A stretch of 56,356 bases of DNA from an uncultured Opitutia bacterium. Lineage in GTDB: Bacteria > Verrucomicrobiota > Verrucomicrobiia > Opitutales > CAJWYM01. The DNA is taken from assembly GCA_913049555.1 (NCBI GenBank), contig CAJWYM010000012.1, forward strand, positions 1 through 56,356, read 5' to 3'. Both the position numbers and the translations under genes were made by a program. The notes under the pieces are model-generated. The model worked only from the letters and a program-made list of their open reading frames with translations. It was not told the origin of the DNA and did no database searches. This document shows positions 46,012 through 55,169 of the stretch, piece by piece; position 1 is the first letter of the stretch; each line of letters opens with the position of its first letter.

Positions 46012-46958
46012 TGTCTACACTTGATTTAAAAATTTTTTCCGGAAATTCCAATATTCCATTGGCTCAAGAAATTTGCGACTATTTGTCTGTTCCTCTTGGA
46101 CAAGCACAAGTTTCAAGCTTTCCCGATGGTGAGACCTATGTTAAAATAAATGAAAATATTCGAGGGACAGATATTTTTTTAGTGCAATCAACTTGCGGGC
46201 CAGCAAATCATAACTTAATGGAAATGCTCATTATGATTGATGCTATGAAGAGGGCCTCTGCTCATCGTATCACTGCTGTGATCCCATTTTTTGGATATGC
46301 AAGACAAGACAGAAAAGATCAACCCCGAGTTCCAATTACTGCAAAATTAGTGGCTAATCTTCTTGTTGCTTCAGGGGCTCATAGAGTGCTAACCATCGAT
46401 TTGCACAGTCAACAACTTCAAGGATTTTTCGATATTCCTGTGGATCACCTCTATGGATCTTCTGTTTTTTACAACTATTTACACGCATTAGACAATCAGG
46501 ATTTAGCAGTTTTTTCTCCAGACGTTGGAAGTGCTAAGATGGCTGCAGCTTATGCGGACATGCTTAAATGTCCTTTGGGTTTTGTAGCTAAAAGAAGAAC
46601 TGGAGCGACTACTGTTGAAGCCCAGAATTTAGTGGGAGATCCTAAAGATAAAAATGTCCTTTTAGTGGATGATATGACTGAAACTGCCGGGACTCTTGTG
46701 GCTGCTTCCAATCTTATAAAAGAAAGTGGAGCCAAGAAAATTACTGCAATCGTAAGTCACGGAGTTTTGAATTCAATCGGCTACGAGCGTCTAAATAAAA
46801 GTGCTGTGGATGAACTCGTAACCACAAATACTGTTCCTGTAAATTCGCAAGACTTTCCTATGAAAGTGATGACAGTAGCCCCATTACTTGGAGAGGCTAT
46901 AAAAAGGATTCATGAGAACCTATCTGTAACAAGTTTATTTAAGATCAAAGGTTTTTAA
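46011..46958 (+). CDS. prs: Ribose-phosphate pyrophosphokinase
   Basis: This enzyme makes PRPP from ribose 5-phosphate and ATP. The 315-residue protein has the PRPP synthetase signatures FSGNSNIPLAQEIC, FPDGETYVKINENIRG, GYARQDRKDQPR and the PRPP-binding loop VDDMTETAGTL. The usual loop is VDDMIDTAGT, so the second aspartate is Glu here. The start overlaps the lpxD stop by one base. Confidence 0.96.
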   Translation: MSTLDLKIFSGNSNIPLAQEICDYLSVPLGQAQVSSFPDGETYVKINENIRGTDIFLVQSTCGPANHNLMEMLIMIDAMKRASAHRITAVIPFFGYARQDRKDQPRVPITAKLVANLLVASGAHRVLTIDLHSQQLQGFFDIPVDHLYGSSVFYNYLHALDNQDLAVFSPDVGSAKMAAAYADMLKCPLGFVAKRRTGATTVEAQNLVGDPKDKNVLLVDDMTETAGTLVAASNLIKESGAKKITAIVSHGVLNSIGYERLNKSAVDELVTTNTVPVNSQDFPMKVMTVAPLLGEAIKRIHENLSVTSLFKIKGF

Positions 46959-46959
46959 A

Positions 46960-48414
46960 ATGTCTTTTTTTAGAAAGGAATCGACAGTCCGTCGAATCCT
47001 CTCACTGAATCCAGTTTTATTATTAGAAAGTCCCTTTTTCGTTGTCTTTCTCTTAATTTCAGCTTCACCCTTTTTATTCTCTGAACCAGTATCTGGCTAC
47101 GAAGCAGAATTCATTGAAGATTTGGAACCGATTGAATACAGCCACCAACCGCTTTCTTCCTATTCTACGATTTTAAAAAAAGTGATCCCTAATGTTGTGG
47201 GAATTTACGTGGGCAGTCCTATACACCCTAGGCATAATGACAATCTTTCTCTTTTAGAGGACGATAATATCCGATCAGGAATTGGTTCGGGCCTTATTAT
47301 TGATAAAAACGGTTATATTGTTACTAACTCCCACGTTCTATTAAAGGATGATGGCAACCCTTCAGAACAAATTACAGTAGAACTTCATAACAAAGAATCT
47401 TTTCCTGCCGAATTCATTGCAATGGACAAAGCAACCGATTTAGCAGTGATTAAAATTGATAAAAAATTTGAAACCTCTGCAGTATTAGGGGATAGCAAAA
47501 ATCTTGAAATTGGAGACATTGTATTTGCCATCGGAAACCCCCACTCGATTGGATTGACTGTCACCATGGGAATTGTCTCTGCAAAAGGAAGGACAAATCT
47601 CGGAATTTTGGGATATGGCGGCTATGAAAACTTTATACAAACAGATGCTGCCATTAATTTTGGAAATTCTGGTGGGCCTCTTGTAGATGCTGAAGGTAGA
47701 ACTGTAGGAATCAATACCGCAATCTATTCTAAAAATGGAGGCAATATAGGTCTTGGTTTTTCTACTCCAGTTCATTTAGTTAAAAGTGTAGCTTACGACT
47801 TGATTACTTATGGAATGAAAGTCAGAGGTTACATTGGAGTTCTTCCTGAAAATATTACCGATACAATAAGAAAGTCCTTCAATATCCCAAGTGACCTCAA
47901 GGGAGCTTTTATCAGAAAAGTTCCAGAGAATTTACCCTCGCACAAAGCAGGAATAAAAGTTGGAGATATCATTACTAAGATTAACAATCAACCTATTGAA
48001 TCCGCAGAGCAGCTTCGATTAGTAATCTCCCAAATGGAACCAGGAACAATGGTAACCGCTTTGATTCTAAGGCTCAATAGATTCATCACTTTAGATCTGA
48101 CTGTTTCCACCCTGGGGGAACAGCCAATCCAATTGAGAAAAAAATCCTTGCCTCATGTTTTTATTGCCAAACTCAATGATAAATACAGGAAAACATTTAA
48201 AATTCCAAAAAACCTTGAGGGCATTTTAGTTGTAAAAAAGAAGGAAAATGCCTCCCCTACAAACGTTCTTCAAAAAGGAATGCTTATCCTTGAGATCAAT
48301 GATCGTCCGATCAAACATCTGAAGAGCGTTTCACAAATGCTCAAAAGAGGAAATAACCAACTTTACATTTGGTTCCAAGGCAATTTACAATTCATACGCA
48401 TCTTTGTAGACTAA
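46960..48414 (+). CDS. HtrA/Deg-family serine protease (paralog 2)
   Basis: The 484-residue protein has a hydrophobic N-terminal signal or anchor (about residues 24-41) and the trypsin-like triad H125 (TNSHVLLK), D160 (KATDLAVIK) and S237 (FGNSGGPLVD). One PDZ domain follows (GYIGVLPENI onward, residues 275-360) and a second shorter, divergent one closes the protein. It is about one third identical by eye to the HtrA at 7882-9354, sharing the GGNIGxGF and YENFIQTDA stretches. It starts 2 bp after prs. Confidence 0.9.
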   Translation: MSFFRKESTVRRILSLNPVLLLESPFFVVFLLISASPFLFSEPVSGYEAEFIEDLEPIEYSHQPLSSYSTILKKVIPNVVGIYVGSPIHPRHNDNLSLLEDDNIRSGIGSGLIIDKNGYIVTNSHVLLKDDGNPSEQITVELHNKESFPAEFIAMDKATDLAVIKIDKKFETSAVLGDSKNLEIGDIVFAIGNPHSIGLTVTMGIVSAKGRTNLGILGYGGYENFIQTDAAINFGNSGGPLVDAEGRTVGINTAIYSKNGGNIGLGFSTPVHLVKSVAYDLITYGMKVRGYIGVLPENITDTIRKSFNIPSDLKGAFIRKVPENLPSHKAGIKVGDIITKINNQPIESAEQLRLVISQMEPGTMVTALILRLNRFITLDLTVSTLGEQPIQLRKKSLPHVFIAKLNDKYRKTFKIPKNLEGILVVKKKENASPTNVLQKGMLILEINDRPIKHLKSVSQMLKRGNNQLYIWFQGNLQFIRIFVD

Positions 48415-48427
48415 AGTAATATAAAAT

Positions 48428-49000
48428 TCACTTAGAAGAGGCATCTAAAATTTGGGTTTCGGTAACGATGACATCCATCTTTATATCATGTTTCTCTGTT
48501 TCCACCTTTTCTATGATTTGATTCTCAAATGCTAAAGCGATTTTAAAGGCGTTTGGAAGCTCAAGAAACAAGCGATCATAAAACCCTCTCCCAAATCCAA
48601 CCCGATTGAGATCTCGATCAAATGCAACCCCAGGAACAAGCACATTTTTTATACCCTTTAAACTTTGGCTCTCAATTTTATACAATGAGCAAGGTTCCAA
48701 AATCCCCCAATTGTTTTCATTCAACTCAGAAAAATCAAACACCCGGTGTATAGAGATAGATTCTCCGTTTACTTTAGGCAACAAAAGGGAACCATTTCTA
48801 GCCAAATGCAATTTTAAAGCCTCTTGAGTGCTCACTTCATTCCTGAAAGATGCATAAAATAACAGATTTGGATCGGAACATGTGGCCGGAAAACGGAGAG
48901 AAACTGCATCCAAAATGAGAAGACTTTTGGACAGGACCTCTATTTGGGACAAAGAATTTCTTGCAGCTAAACCCAATCTTCTAAGCCCCGCTTTTCGCAT
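48428..49000 (-). CDS. ygfA: 5-formyltetrahydrofolate cyclo-ligase
   Basis: The protein recycles 5-formyl-THF to 5,10-methenyl-THF. It carries the signatures MRKAGLRRLGLAARNSL near the start, LVPGVAFDRDLNRVGFGRGF and YDRLF. The frame is open upstream to 49024, 19 bp inside lepB; the ATG at 49000 matches the family start and gives 190 residues. It converges with the HtrA gene with a 13-bp gap. Confidence 0.88.
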   Translation of the reverse strand: MRKAGLRRLGLAARNSLSQIEVLSKSLLILDAVSLRFPATCSDPNLLFYASFRNEVSTQEALKLHLARNGSLLLPKVNGESISIHRVFDFSELNENNWGILEPCSLYKIESQSLKGIKNVLVPGVAFDRDLNRVGFGRGFYDRLFLELPNAFKIALAFENQIIEKVETEKHDIKMDVIVTETQILDASSK

Positions 49001-49005
49001 TGGTT

Positions 49006-50286
49006 TTACTCCGTCAATCCCCAATGGGAGGAAAATGGATAATAAATAAATAAAGCTCGTCCCAAAACTTCAGTATCTGGAACTTGTCCCCAGTATCTAC
49101 TGTCTGCACTATTTCCGGAATTATCTCCCATAGCATAGTAATGATTGGGTAAAATTTCAACCTCTTTACCCTCTGCCAAAGCCTCTTCAGCTTTGTAACC
49201 TTTGTAATCCCCCAAAGCTTTGTTATTTTTATCAAAGGGAGCGACTCCATTTATAGGCTTCCCATTGCGATAAAGAATTGGTTCTTTAATTTTAAGAACA
49301 TCCCCACCGACCCCTACCAGACGTTTGATATAATATTTTTCTGGTTCCGCGACCAAGCTTTTGATTTTTGAGGTCTTAAAAACGATAGAATCTCCCACTT
49401 TTGGAGAGACGAAGTGATAGCTCATACGGTCAACAAAAAGAGCATCTCCACTAATTATATCGAAATCTACCATAATATCCCCCTTTTTAAATGAAGACTC
49501 CACTTCAACCCAAATTACTTTACTGAGTCCATTTCCTACAAATTGTCTAACATTTCCAAATTGTTCTTCAACGTGCTCTATGGCACTCTTCTTTGAAAAA
49601 AACTTTTCGGTGATCACCTCTTGGAATCTAAATTCGGCAGGAACCGATACCTCCATCTCCTCTGACCCTACCCTCAAATTATAGGTGTCTTTTTGGGTTG
49701 GAAGCATAATTCTCGAGAACCCTCTACTTCTTTTAGAAGGGATCACTGTTTGGACCTCAAATAGCCCCACTCCTTTGGAGACAATTCCTATCTGGATTGG
49801 AACCTTTAAAGACCCGTTTACTGGCGACTCTATTCGTTTTCTTGAAACTCCTTTGACTAAATAGTTGAACGATCTCGTTAAAATATTAGGTGGTTTTTCT
49901 TCATTATAAATATTGTAAGTCATCCCATTGAAAGAAGGATACATTGAATTGGTTGGAATTACAAAAGGCTGAAAGAAAAAGGTTCTGATCCCAATCACAA
50001 GAATTGCAGCCACTAACAACATCTCAACATTCTCATATGCAAAGCGTTTGGGATAGAAGCTTCCCCCATATTTTTTAAATAAAGGTTCCAGACTATCTAC
50101 TGCTTGAGCGATTAACCCGACATCGACTGGTTTGATTGACAATGCATTTTTAAGGACCTCAACCTTATTTTTAAAAGTTAACAAATCTTTCTCAGAAATT
50201 ATGTCCTTGTTATAATTGTATATTTTAACTGCCAGGGCCAAAGTTTCTTTACCGAGTTTCTGCTGTTTTTTAATGTGATTTGCCAT
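49006..50286 (-). CDS. lepB: Signal peptidase I with large insertion
   Basis: The 426-residue type I signal peptidase keeps the catalytic dyad: S114 in IPTNSMYPSF and K321 in YYIKRLVGVGGDV. The C-terminal GDNSGNSADSRYWGQVP block is also present. One transmembrane segment lies near 88-104. The region between box B and box C is about 150 residues longer than in typical SPase I, and the N-terminal 80 residues are also extra. It precedes the cyclo-ligase gene and follows lepA by 6 bp. Confidence 0.9.
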   Translation of the reverse strand: MANHIKKQQKLGKETLALAVKIYNYNKDIISEKDLLTFKNKVEVLKNALSIKPVDVGLIAQAVDSLEPLFKKYGGSFYPKRFAYENVEMLLVAAILVIGIRTFFFQPFVIPTNSMYPSFNGMTYNIYNEEKPPNILTRSFNYLVKGVSRKRIESPVNGSLKVPIQIGIVSKGVGLFEVQTVIPSKRSRGFSRIMLPTQKDTYNLRVGSEEMEVSVPAEFRFQEVITEKFFSKKSAIEHVEEQFGNVRQFVGNGLSKVIWVEVESSFKKGDIMVDFDIISGDALFVDRMSYHFVSPKVGDSIVFKTSKIKSLVAEPEKYYIKRLVGVGGDVLKIKEPILYRNGKPINGVAPFDKNNKALGDYKGYKAEEALAEGKEVEILPNHYYAMGDNSGNSADSRYWGQVPDTEVLGRALFIYYPFSSHWGLTE

Positions 50287-50292
50287 AACTAT

Positions 50293-52095
50293 TCAATCGT
50301 TGTTATTTTTTAGCACCTGAATGAAAGCTTCTTGTGGAATCGAGACTTTCCCAATTTGTTTCATTCTTTTTTTACCTTCTTTTTGCTTGTCCAACAATTT
50401 TCTTTTGCGACTGATATCACCTCCATAACATTTTGCTGTGACATCCTTACGCATAGCACTGATTGTTTCACGAGCGATAACTTTACTGCCAACCGCTGCC
50501 TGAATTGCCACTTTAAACATTTGCTTAGGTAAGATCTCTTTCAAACGTTCGCAAAGAACTCTTCCTCGATTTTCAGCTTTATCAGCATGAACAATTGAAG
50601 AAAAAGCATCTACAGGCTCCGCATTTACCATAATATCCATTTTTACCAACTTCGCTACCTGAAAATCGGACAACTCATAATCCATGGAACCATAACCACG
50701 AGTAATACTTTTAAGACGATCATTGAAGTCGACTAGAATTTCATTCAATGGCAATGTGCAGGTAAGAATGATTCTGTGTTCATCAATGGTTTCGGTATTG
50801 TCGCAGAATCCACGCTTTTCCATGATTAACGCTAACATGTCCCCGACAGACGTATGAGGTATATGGATAGTGGCCCGCACAGTAGGCTCAAATATTTTTT
50901 CAATTTCCGATGGATCTGGAAATTCAGTTGGATTGTCTATTTCCAAAAGAGTTCCTCCTGTCATTTCAATTTTATACACAACACTTGGATAGGTGGAAAT
51001 GATGTCAAGGTCGTATTCACGGCGAATTCTTTCCTGAATAATTTCCATGTGCAAAAGGCCTAGAAATCCACATCGAAAGCCAAAACCAAGAGCTACAGAA
51101 TTTTCAGATTGATAGGTAAAAGCGGCATCATTCAATCGAAGTTTGCCAACGCTTTTCTTTAATTTTTCGAAATCAGAGGTATCCAAAGGGTATATACCGC
51201 TAAAAACCATGGGTCGGACTTCCTTATATCCAGGCAACATTTCTTCAGCAGGATCTATCTGAGTAGTAATCGTATCTCCAAGTTTAACATCCGTGATAGA
51301 ACGAATATTTGTAACTATATAGCCGACTGAACCTTCATCCAGTTTATCTCTTTTGGTCATAGATGGAGAGAAAATTCCAACTTCTTTTACTATCATTTTG
51401 GATCCATCACTCATAGTTTGAATCTTATCGCCTGCTTTGAAAGATCCAGAAAAAACACGCAAATAACAAATTACCCCTCTAAATTCATCAAACAAGCAAT
51501 CAAAAATCAAAGCCCTAGCACTCTCATAGTCAGACCACCTTGGAGTTGGCATGCGCTTCACAACTCCATTCAGAATTTCATCAATGCCGATTCCGGATTT
51601 TCCACTAGCTAAGATACAATCCTCGGCTGGGATTGCCAAAACTTCCTCAACCTGTAATTGAGCTGCCTCAACATTCGCACTAGGCAAATCTATCTTATTG
51701 ATAACCGGTATAATTTCTAAGCCTTGATCCATTGCTAAATATGCATTTGCCAAGGTCTGAGCTTCAATTCCCTGAGCTGCATCCACTAGCAATAAAGCCC
51801 CTTCGCAGGCTGCCAGACTTCTAGAAACTTCGTAAGCAAAATCCACGTGGCCGGGAGTATCAATCAAATTGAACGTAAAATCTTCATCATTATAACTGTG
51901 AACCATCGTAACAGGATGACACTTTATTGTAATCCCTCGCTCTCGCTCTAAATCCATGGAATCCAACATTTGATCTTTCATCTCCCTTTGTTGAACGGTC
52001 TGCGTAGTCTCTAAGAGTCTATCTGAAAGAGTAGTCTTCCCATGGTCTACATGTGCAATAATACAAAAGTTACGAATTTTAGAAATATTTTCCAT
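50293..52095 (-). CDS. lepA: Elongation factor 4 (LepA)
   Basis: The 600-residue translational GTPase has the G1 motif AHVDHGKT (14-21), VDAAQGIEAQTLAN, NKIDLP and the C-terminal LepA block GSKVIARETISAMRKDVTAKC with KQKEGKKRMK. It back-translocates or rescues stalled ribosomes. The full length is kept. Confidence 0.97.
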   Translation of the reverse strand: MENISKIRNFCIIAHVDHGKTTLSDRLLETTQTVQQREMKDQMLDSMDLERERGITIKCHPVTMVHSYNDEDFTFNLIDTPGHVDFAYEVSRSLAACEGALLLVDAAQGIEAQTLANAYLAMDQGLEIIPVINKIDLPSANVEAAQLQVEEVLAIPAEDCILASGKSGIGIDEILNGVVKRMPTPRWSDYESARALIFDCLFDEFRGVICYLRVFSGSFKAGDKIQTMSDGSKMIVKEVGIFSPSMTKRDKLDEGSVGYIVTNIRSITDVKLGDTITTQIDPAEEMLPGYKEVRPMVFSGIYPLDTSDFEKLKKSVGKLRLNDAAFTYQSENSVALGFGFRCGFLGLLHMEIIQERIRREYDLDIISTYPSVVYKIEMTGGTLLEIDNPTEFPDPSEIEKIFEPTVRATIHIPHTSVGDMLALIMEKRGFCDNTETIDEHRIILTCTLPLNEILVDFNDRLKSITRGYGSMDYELSDFQVAKLVKMDIMVNAEPVDAFSSIVHADKAENRGRVLCERLKEILPKQMFKVAIQAAVGSKVIARETISAMRKDVTAKCYGGDISRKRKLLDKQKEGKKRMKQIGKVSIPQEAFIQVLKNNND

Positions 52096-52279
52096 TGATA
52101 CAAAGGGTATACTTAAAGATTAAAAAATTCACAACAATGATTTTGATTGTTCTGATATAGAGCTTCATTGATTTACAAAACCTAAAAAAAGAAAGATTGA
52201 GCCCTTAAAATTTAAGAAAAAGAGACCCTAGCTTGAAGATGAATGAAGTTGAATTGATTCTATTGTGATTCTTTCCTTC

Positions 52280-52312
52280 AATCTAATTAAAAATTAGCTG
52301 GCTAATTAGATT
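52280..52312. repeat. Overlapping inverted repeats upstream of the GreA-like gene
   Basis: Arms AATCTAATTA and TAATTAGATT (52280-52289 and 52303-52312) are exact over 10 bp. Nested inside is a second palindrome AATTAGC, TG, GCTAATT (52092-type, at 52292-52307). The two can form alternative structures. It lies 49 bp before the next start codon and could be an operator or a leader hairpin. Confidence 0.45.
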
Positions 52313-52360
52313 CTAATTTCATATAACTATGGATTCGAAATTGATAAGTAATTTTTAAAT

Positions 52361-54220
52361 ATGAATACAGAGGCGATTGATCGACTAATTGAAAAAAATT
52401 CTAAGCTTGAACTTGCTAGACCTATTCTTGAAAGGATGCAGCCGGGCAAATACTGCATACACAGAAGCTGGGGATTTGGACAGATCCAATCCTACAATGA
52501 AGAGGAGAACCGATTAATTATCGATTTCGAAGATGACAAAAAAGCCCATCCAATGGCTCCAGAATTCTGCATCGACAAATTGGAACTTTTACTAGATTCA
52601 AGTGTTTTAGTCCGAAAAAGAACCGACAAAGAGACTATTGATAGATTGATTAAAAAAGAACAAAACGAACTCATCGTTGAAATTCTTAAGGATCAGCCAG
52701 ATCAAAAGGCATTGGCTAGAGAAATAGAAAAAATATTAAGCTATTTATTAGGAATTACTAAATTTAAAAAATGGTGGACTAACACCAAAAAATTACTAGT
52801 CAAAGATCCCCGAATTGGAGTTCCATCTCGTCCCAATGAACCCTACGTTCTAAGGATAGACCCCATCACTCCAGAAGAGGAAATCTTAGATGAATTTTTT
52901 GAGACCAAAAAGCCGAAATCTAAAATCGAACTGGCGGAAAAACTTTTGATCCTTTCCAATGATCAACAAGAGCTTAAAGACAAACTCCCTGAAGTCTTGG
53001 ATGAACTCACAAATGCCATCAACGCGACTCGCCAACTAAACTACGCGGAACGATTGCAAGGAGTATGGGTGAGAAATGACTTGGCTCGTGACATCCATGA
53101 GGACGTAGAAACTTTAGTTCCAACTTCTGCATCGATCATAGAAGCTGCTGGAGAAATTTCAGAATTAGCACAAGACCTACCCTCCAACTATTACAAACGA
53201 CTCTTAGATTTATTAGGAAGAGTTTACCCTGAAAACTGGATTGAAGTCGTGCTCAAACTTTTGCATGCAAGCGCTGGCAAGCTTACATCTGAATGCATGA
53301 ATTTCCTAGTCGAAAGAGAAGCCAGTAAAGAACTCACTCAAAATTTAGAAACAGGACTCATCGAACAAACACTTAAAGCTCCTGTTCTAGTTTGGATTCT
53401 TAAAAATCGAAATTCTAAGAAATATGGAAGTTTGATGGATCCACTAATTACCCCTAGATTACTCTCAGCGATCTTCTATGCAATTGATTATGAAGCTCTT
53501 CAAAATGCAGGAACAAGAAGAATCCCTCTTGCTGATTTATTGAGTGATGATTCAGATCTTATTTCAGATCTATTGTCTACTTCCGACGGTGAAACCGCTA
53601 GAGATTTAGCCCAAACTTTGTTGTTGAATCAAGGTTTTGAAAATCTAACTAAAAAGTCTCTACTAGCTCGATTTATTGGTCAATTCCCAGCGATCCAAAG
53701 TCTTGTTGAGGGTTCTGATGGAAAGTCAGACAAGGAAGAAGGTCTTTTAGTTTCCTCTGCTAGTTTTGATGAAAGATCAAAAGAGTTAGAAACGATCATC
53801 CACACGAAAATTCCTGAAAACAAGCAGGCAATTTCTGTTGCAAGGGATCACGGTGATCTGAAAGAAAATTCTGAGTATAAAATGGCCAAAGAAGACCAAG
53901 CTACATTGTTAGCTAGAAGGTCTCAACTAGAGCTCGAACTTAGCAAAGCTTCAATTACAGATTTTACGGAAGCAAACGATACAACAATCAGCGTTGGTTC
54001 GGTCGTGAATGCAATCGATAACAGTGACAACACAGAGCAGACTTTTACTATACTTGGAGCGTGGGACAGCCAACCTGAAAAAAACATACTTTCATATAAA
54101 ACTCCCCTAGCGCAATCAATGCTTGGCAAAGAAGTCAAAGACCGGATCACTCTTAAACTTGGAAAAAATGAAAGCAGTTACACCATCAAAGGTATTAGAC
54201 GTTGGGTGGACAGCAAATAG
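52361..54220 (+). CDS. GreA/GreB-type transcription elongation factor with very long N-terminal extension
   Basis: The 619-residue protein ends (about residues 470-619) in a GreA domain. Its coiled-coil tip carries the acidic pair in GDLKENSEY (D499, E502), and a C-terminal beta domain follows (SVGSVVNAID to TIKGIRRWVD). GreA cleaves backtracked transcripts. The N-terminal 460 residues are unusual: first a small beta segment (CIHRSWGFGQI, then IDFEDDKKAHPM), then a long helical region. I associate this form with Verrucomicrobia. Whether the extension contacts RNA polymerase or other partners is unknown. Confidence 0.78.
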   Translation: MNTEAIDRLIEKNSKLELARPILERMQPGKYCIHRSWGFGQIQSYNEEENRLIIDFEDDKKAHPMAPEFCIDKLELLLDSSVLVRKRTDKETIDRLIKKEQNELIVEILKDQPDQKALAREIEKILSYLLGITKFKKWWTNTKKLLVKDPRIGVPSRPNEPYVLRIDPITPEEEILDEFFETKKPKSKIELAEKLLILSNDQQELKDKLPEVLDELTNAINATRQLNYAERLQGVWVRNDLARDIHEDVETLVPTSASIIEAAGEISELAQDLPSNYYKRLLDLLGRVYPENWIEVVLKLLHASAGKLTSECMNFLVEREASKELTQNLETGLIEQTLKAPVLVWILKNRNSKKYGSLMDPLITPRLLSAIFYAIDYEALQNAGTRRIPLADLLSDDSDLISDLLSTSDGETARDLAQTLLLNQGFENLTKKSLLARFIGQFPAIQSLVEGSDGKSDKEEGLLVSSASFDERSKELETIIHTKIPENKQAISVARDHGDLKENSEYKMAKEDQATLLARRSQLELELSKASITDFTEANDTTISVGSVVNAIDNSDNTEQTFTILGAWDSQPEKNILSYKTPLAQSMLGKEVKDRITLKLGKNESSYTIKGIRRWVDSK

Positions 54221-54236
54221 TTTGATCTAAACAGTT

Positions 54237-55169
54237 ATGAACACTCCCTGGGATTTGCTCAAATTATTTGGTGATCCCACTCGTATCAGGATTATTTTCC
54301 TTCTCTTGAAGGAGGAGTTGTCTGTTGCTGAGCTACAGGAAATATTTGGGATGGGGCAATCAAGAATTTCTTCCCATTTGTCATTACTTAAAAAAAATGA
54401 AGTTGTAATTGACAGAAAAGAAGGGAAAAAAACTTTTTACACTTCCCACTCTAAGTTTTTAGAAAAAAGTAATTCTCTAATAAACTTGATCAACGAATCT
54501 ATGACCACAAATGATCAAGGAATCGAAGATCTTAAGAATTTAGATAGAATCCTTGATAAAAGAAAGCAAACAGCCGCTCTATATTTTAATTCAATTGCAG
54601 GAAGATTGAGCAAATCCTATTGCCCTGGTAGATCATGGGAAGCAATTGGTCATGCTCTTTTCAATATAGTACCAGAAGTAATCATTGCCGATTTAGGTTC
54701 AGGAGACGGAATGATCTCTCAACTTTTAGCCAAGCAAGCAAAACATGTTTATTGTATTGATAATTCTGAAGCCATGGTTCAGGTAGGAAGGGAAATCGCA
54801 CTCAAGAACAATCTTACAAATGTAGAATATACACTTGGTGATTTGGAGAACGTCCCAATAAGCTCTGCTACCGTTGACATAGCTATTATGAGTCAAGCAT
54901 TGCATCATGCTGCACATCCAGAGAAGGCAGTATCAGAAGCTTATAGAATACTGAAAAGAGGAGGGAAATTGATAATTATGGATCTCCTAGAGCACCAATT
55001 TGACCAGGCAAGAGAGCTTTATGCCGATCTATGGCTTGGATTTACTCAAAATAAGCTTCATGAAATATTAAAAAATCAAGGCTTTAAGAATATAGAAGTC
55101 AACGTTGTGACAAAAGAAAAGTTAGAACCTCATTTTGAAACAATTTTAGCAAGCGCGTCTAAGTTCTAA
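54237..55169 (+). CDS. ArsR-type HTH fused to SAM-dependent methyltransferase
   Basis: The 310-residue protein is a fusion. An ArsR-type winged helix (about residues 1-80, with LFGDPTRIRIIFLLLKEELS and MGQSRISSHLSLLKK) is followed by a Rossmann methyltransferase (about 145-250, motif I IIADLGSGDG at 149-158, then SQALHHAAHPEKA). Such fusions often sit with methionine-cycle genes in other bacteria and are thought to sense SAM or SAH. No such gene is adjacent. The stop overlaps that of the convergent MenH-like gene by 4 bp. It starts 16 bp after the GreA-like gene. Confidence 0.85.
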   Translation: MNTPWDLLKLFGDPTRIRIIFLLLKEELSVAELQEIFGMGQSRISSHLSLLKKNEVVIDRKEGKKTFYTSHSKFLEKSNSLINLINESMTTNDQGIEDLKNLDRILDKRKQTAALYFNSIAGRLSKSYCPGRSWEAIGHALFNIVPEVIIADLGSGDGMISQLLAKQAKHVYCIDNSEAMVQVGREIALKNNLTNVEYTLGDLENVPISSATVDIAIMSQALHHAAHPEKAVSEAYRILKRGGKLIIMDLLEHQFDQARELYADLWLGFTQNKLHEILKNQGFKNIEVNVVTKEKLEPHFETILASASKF

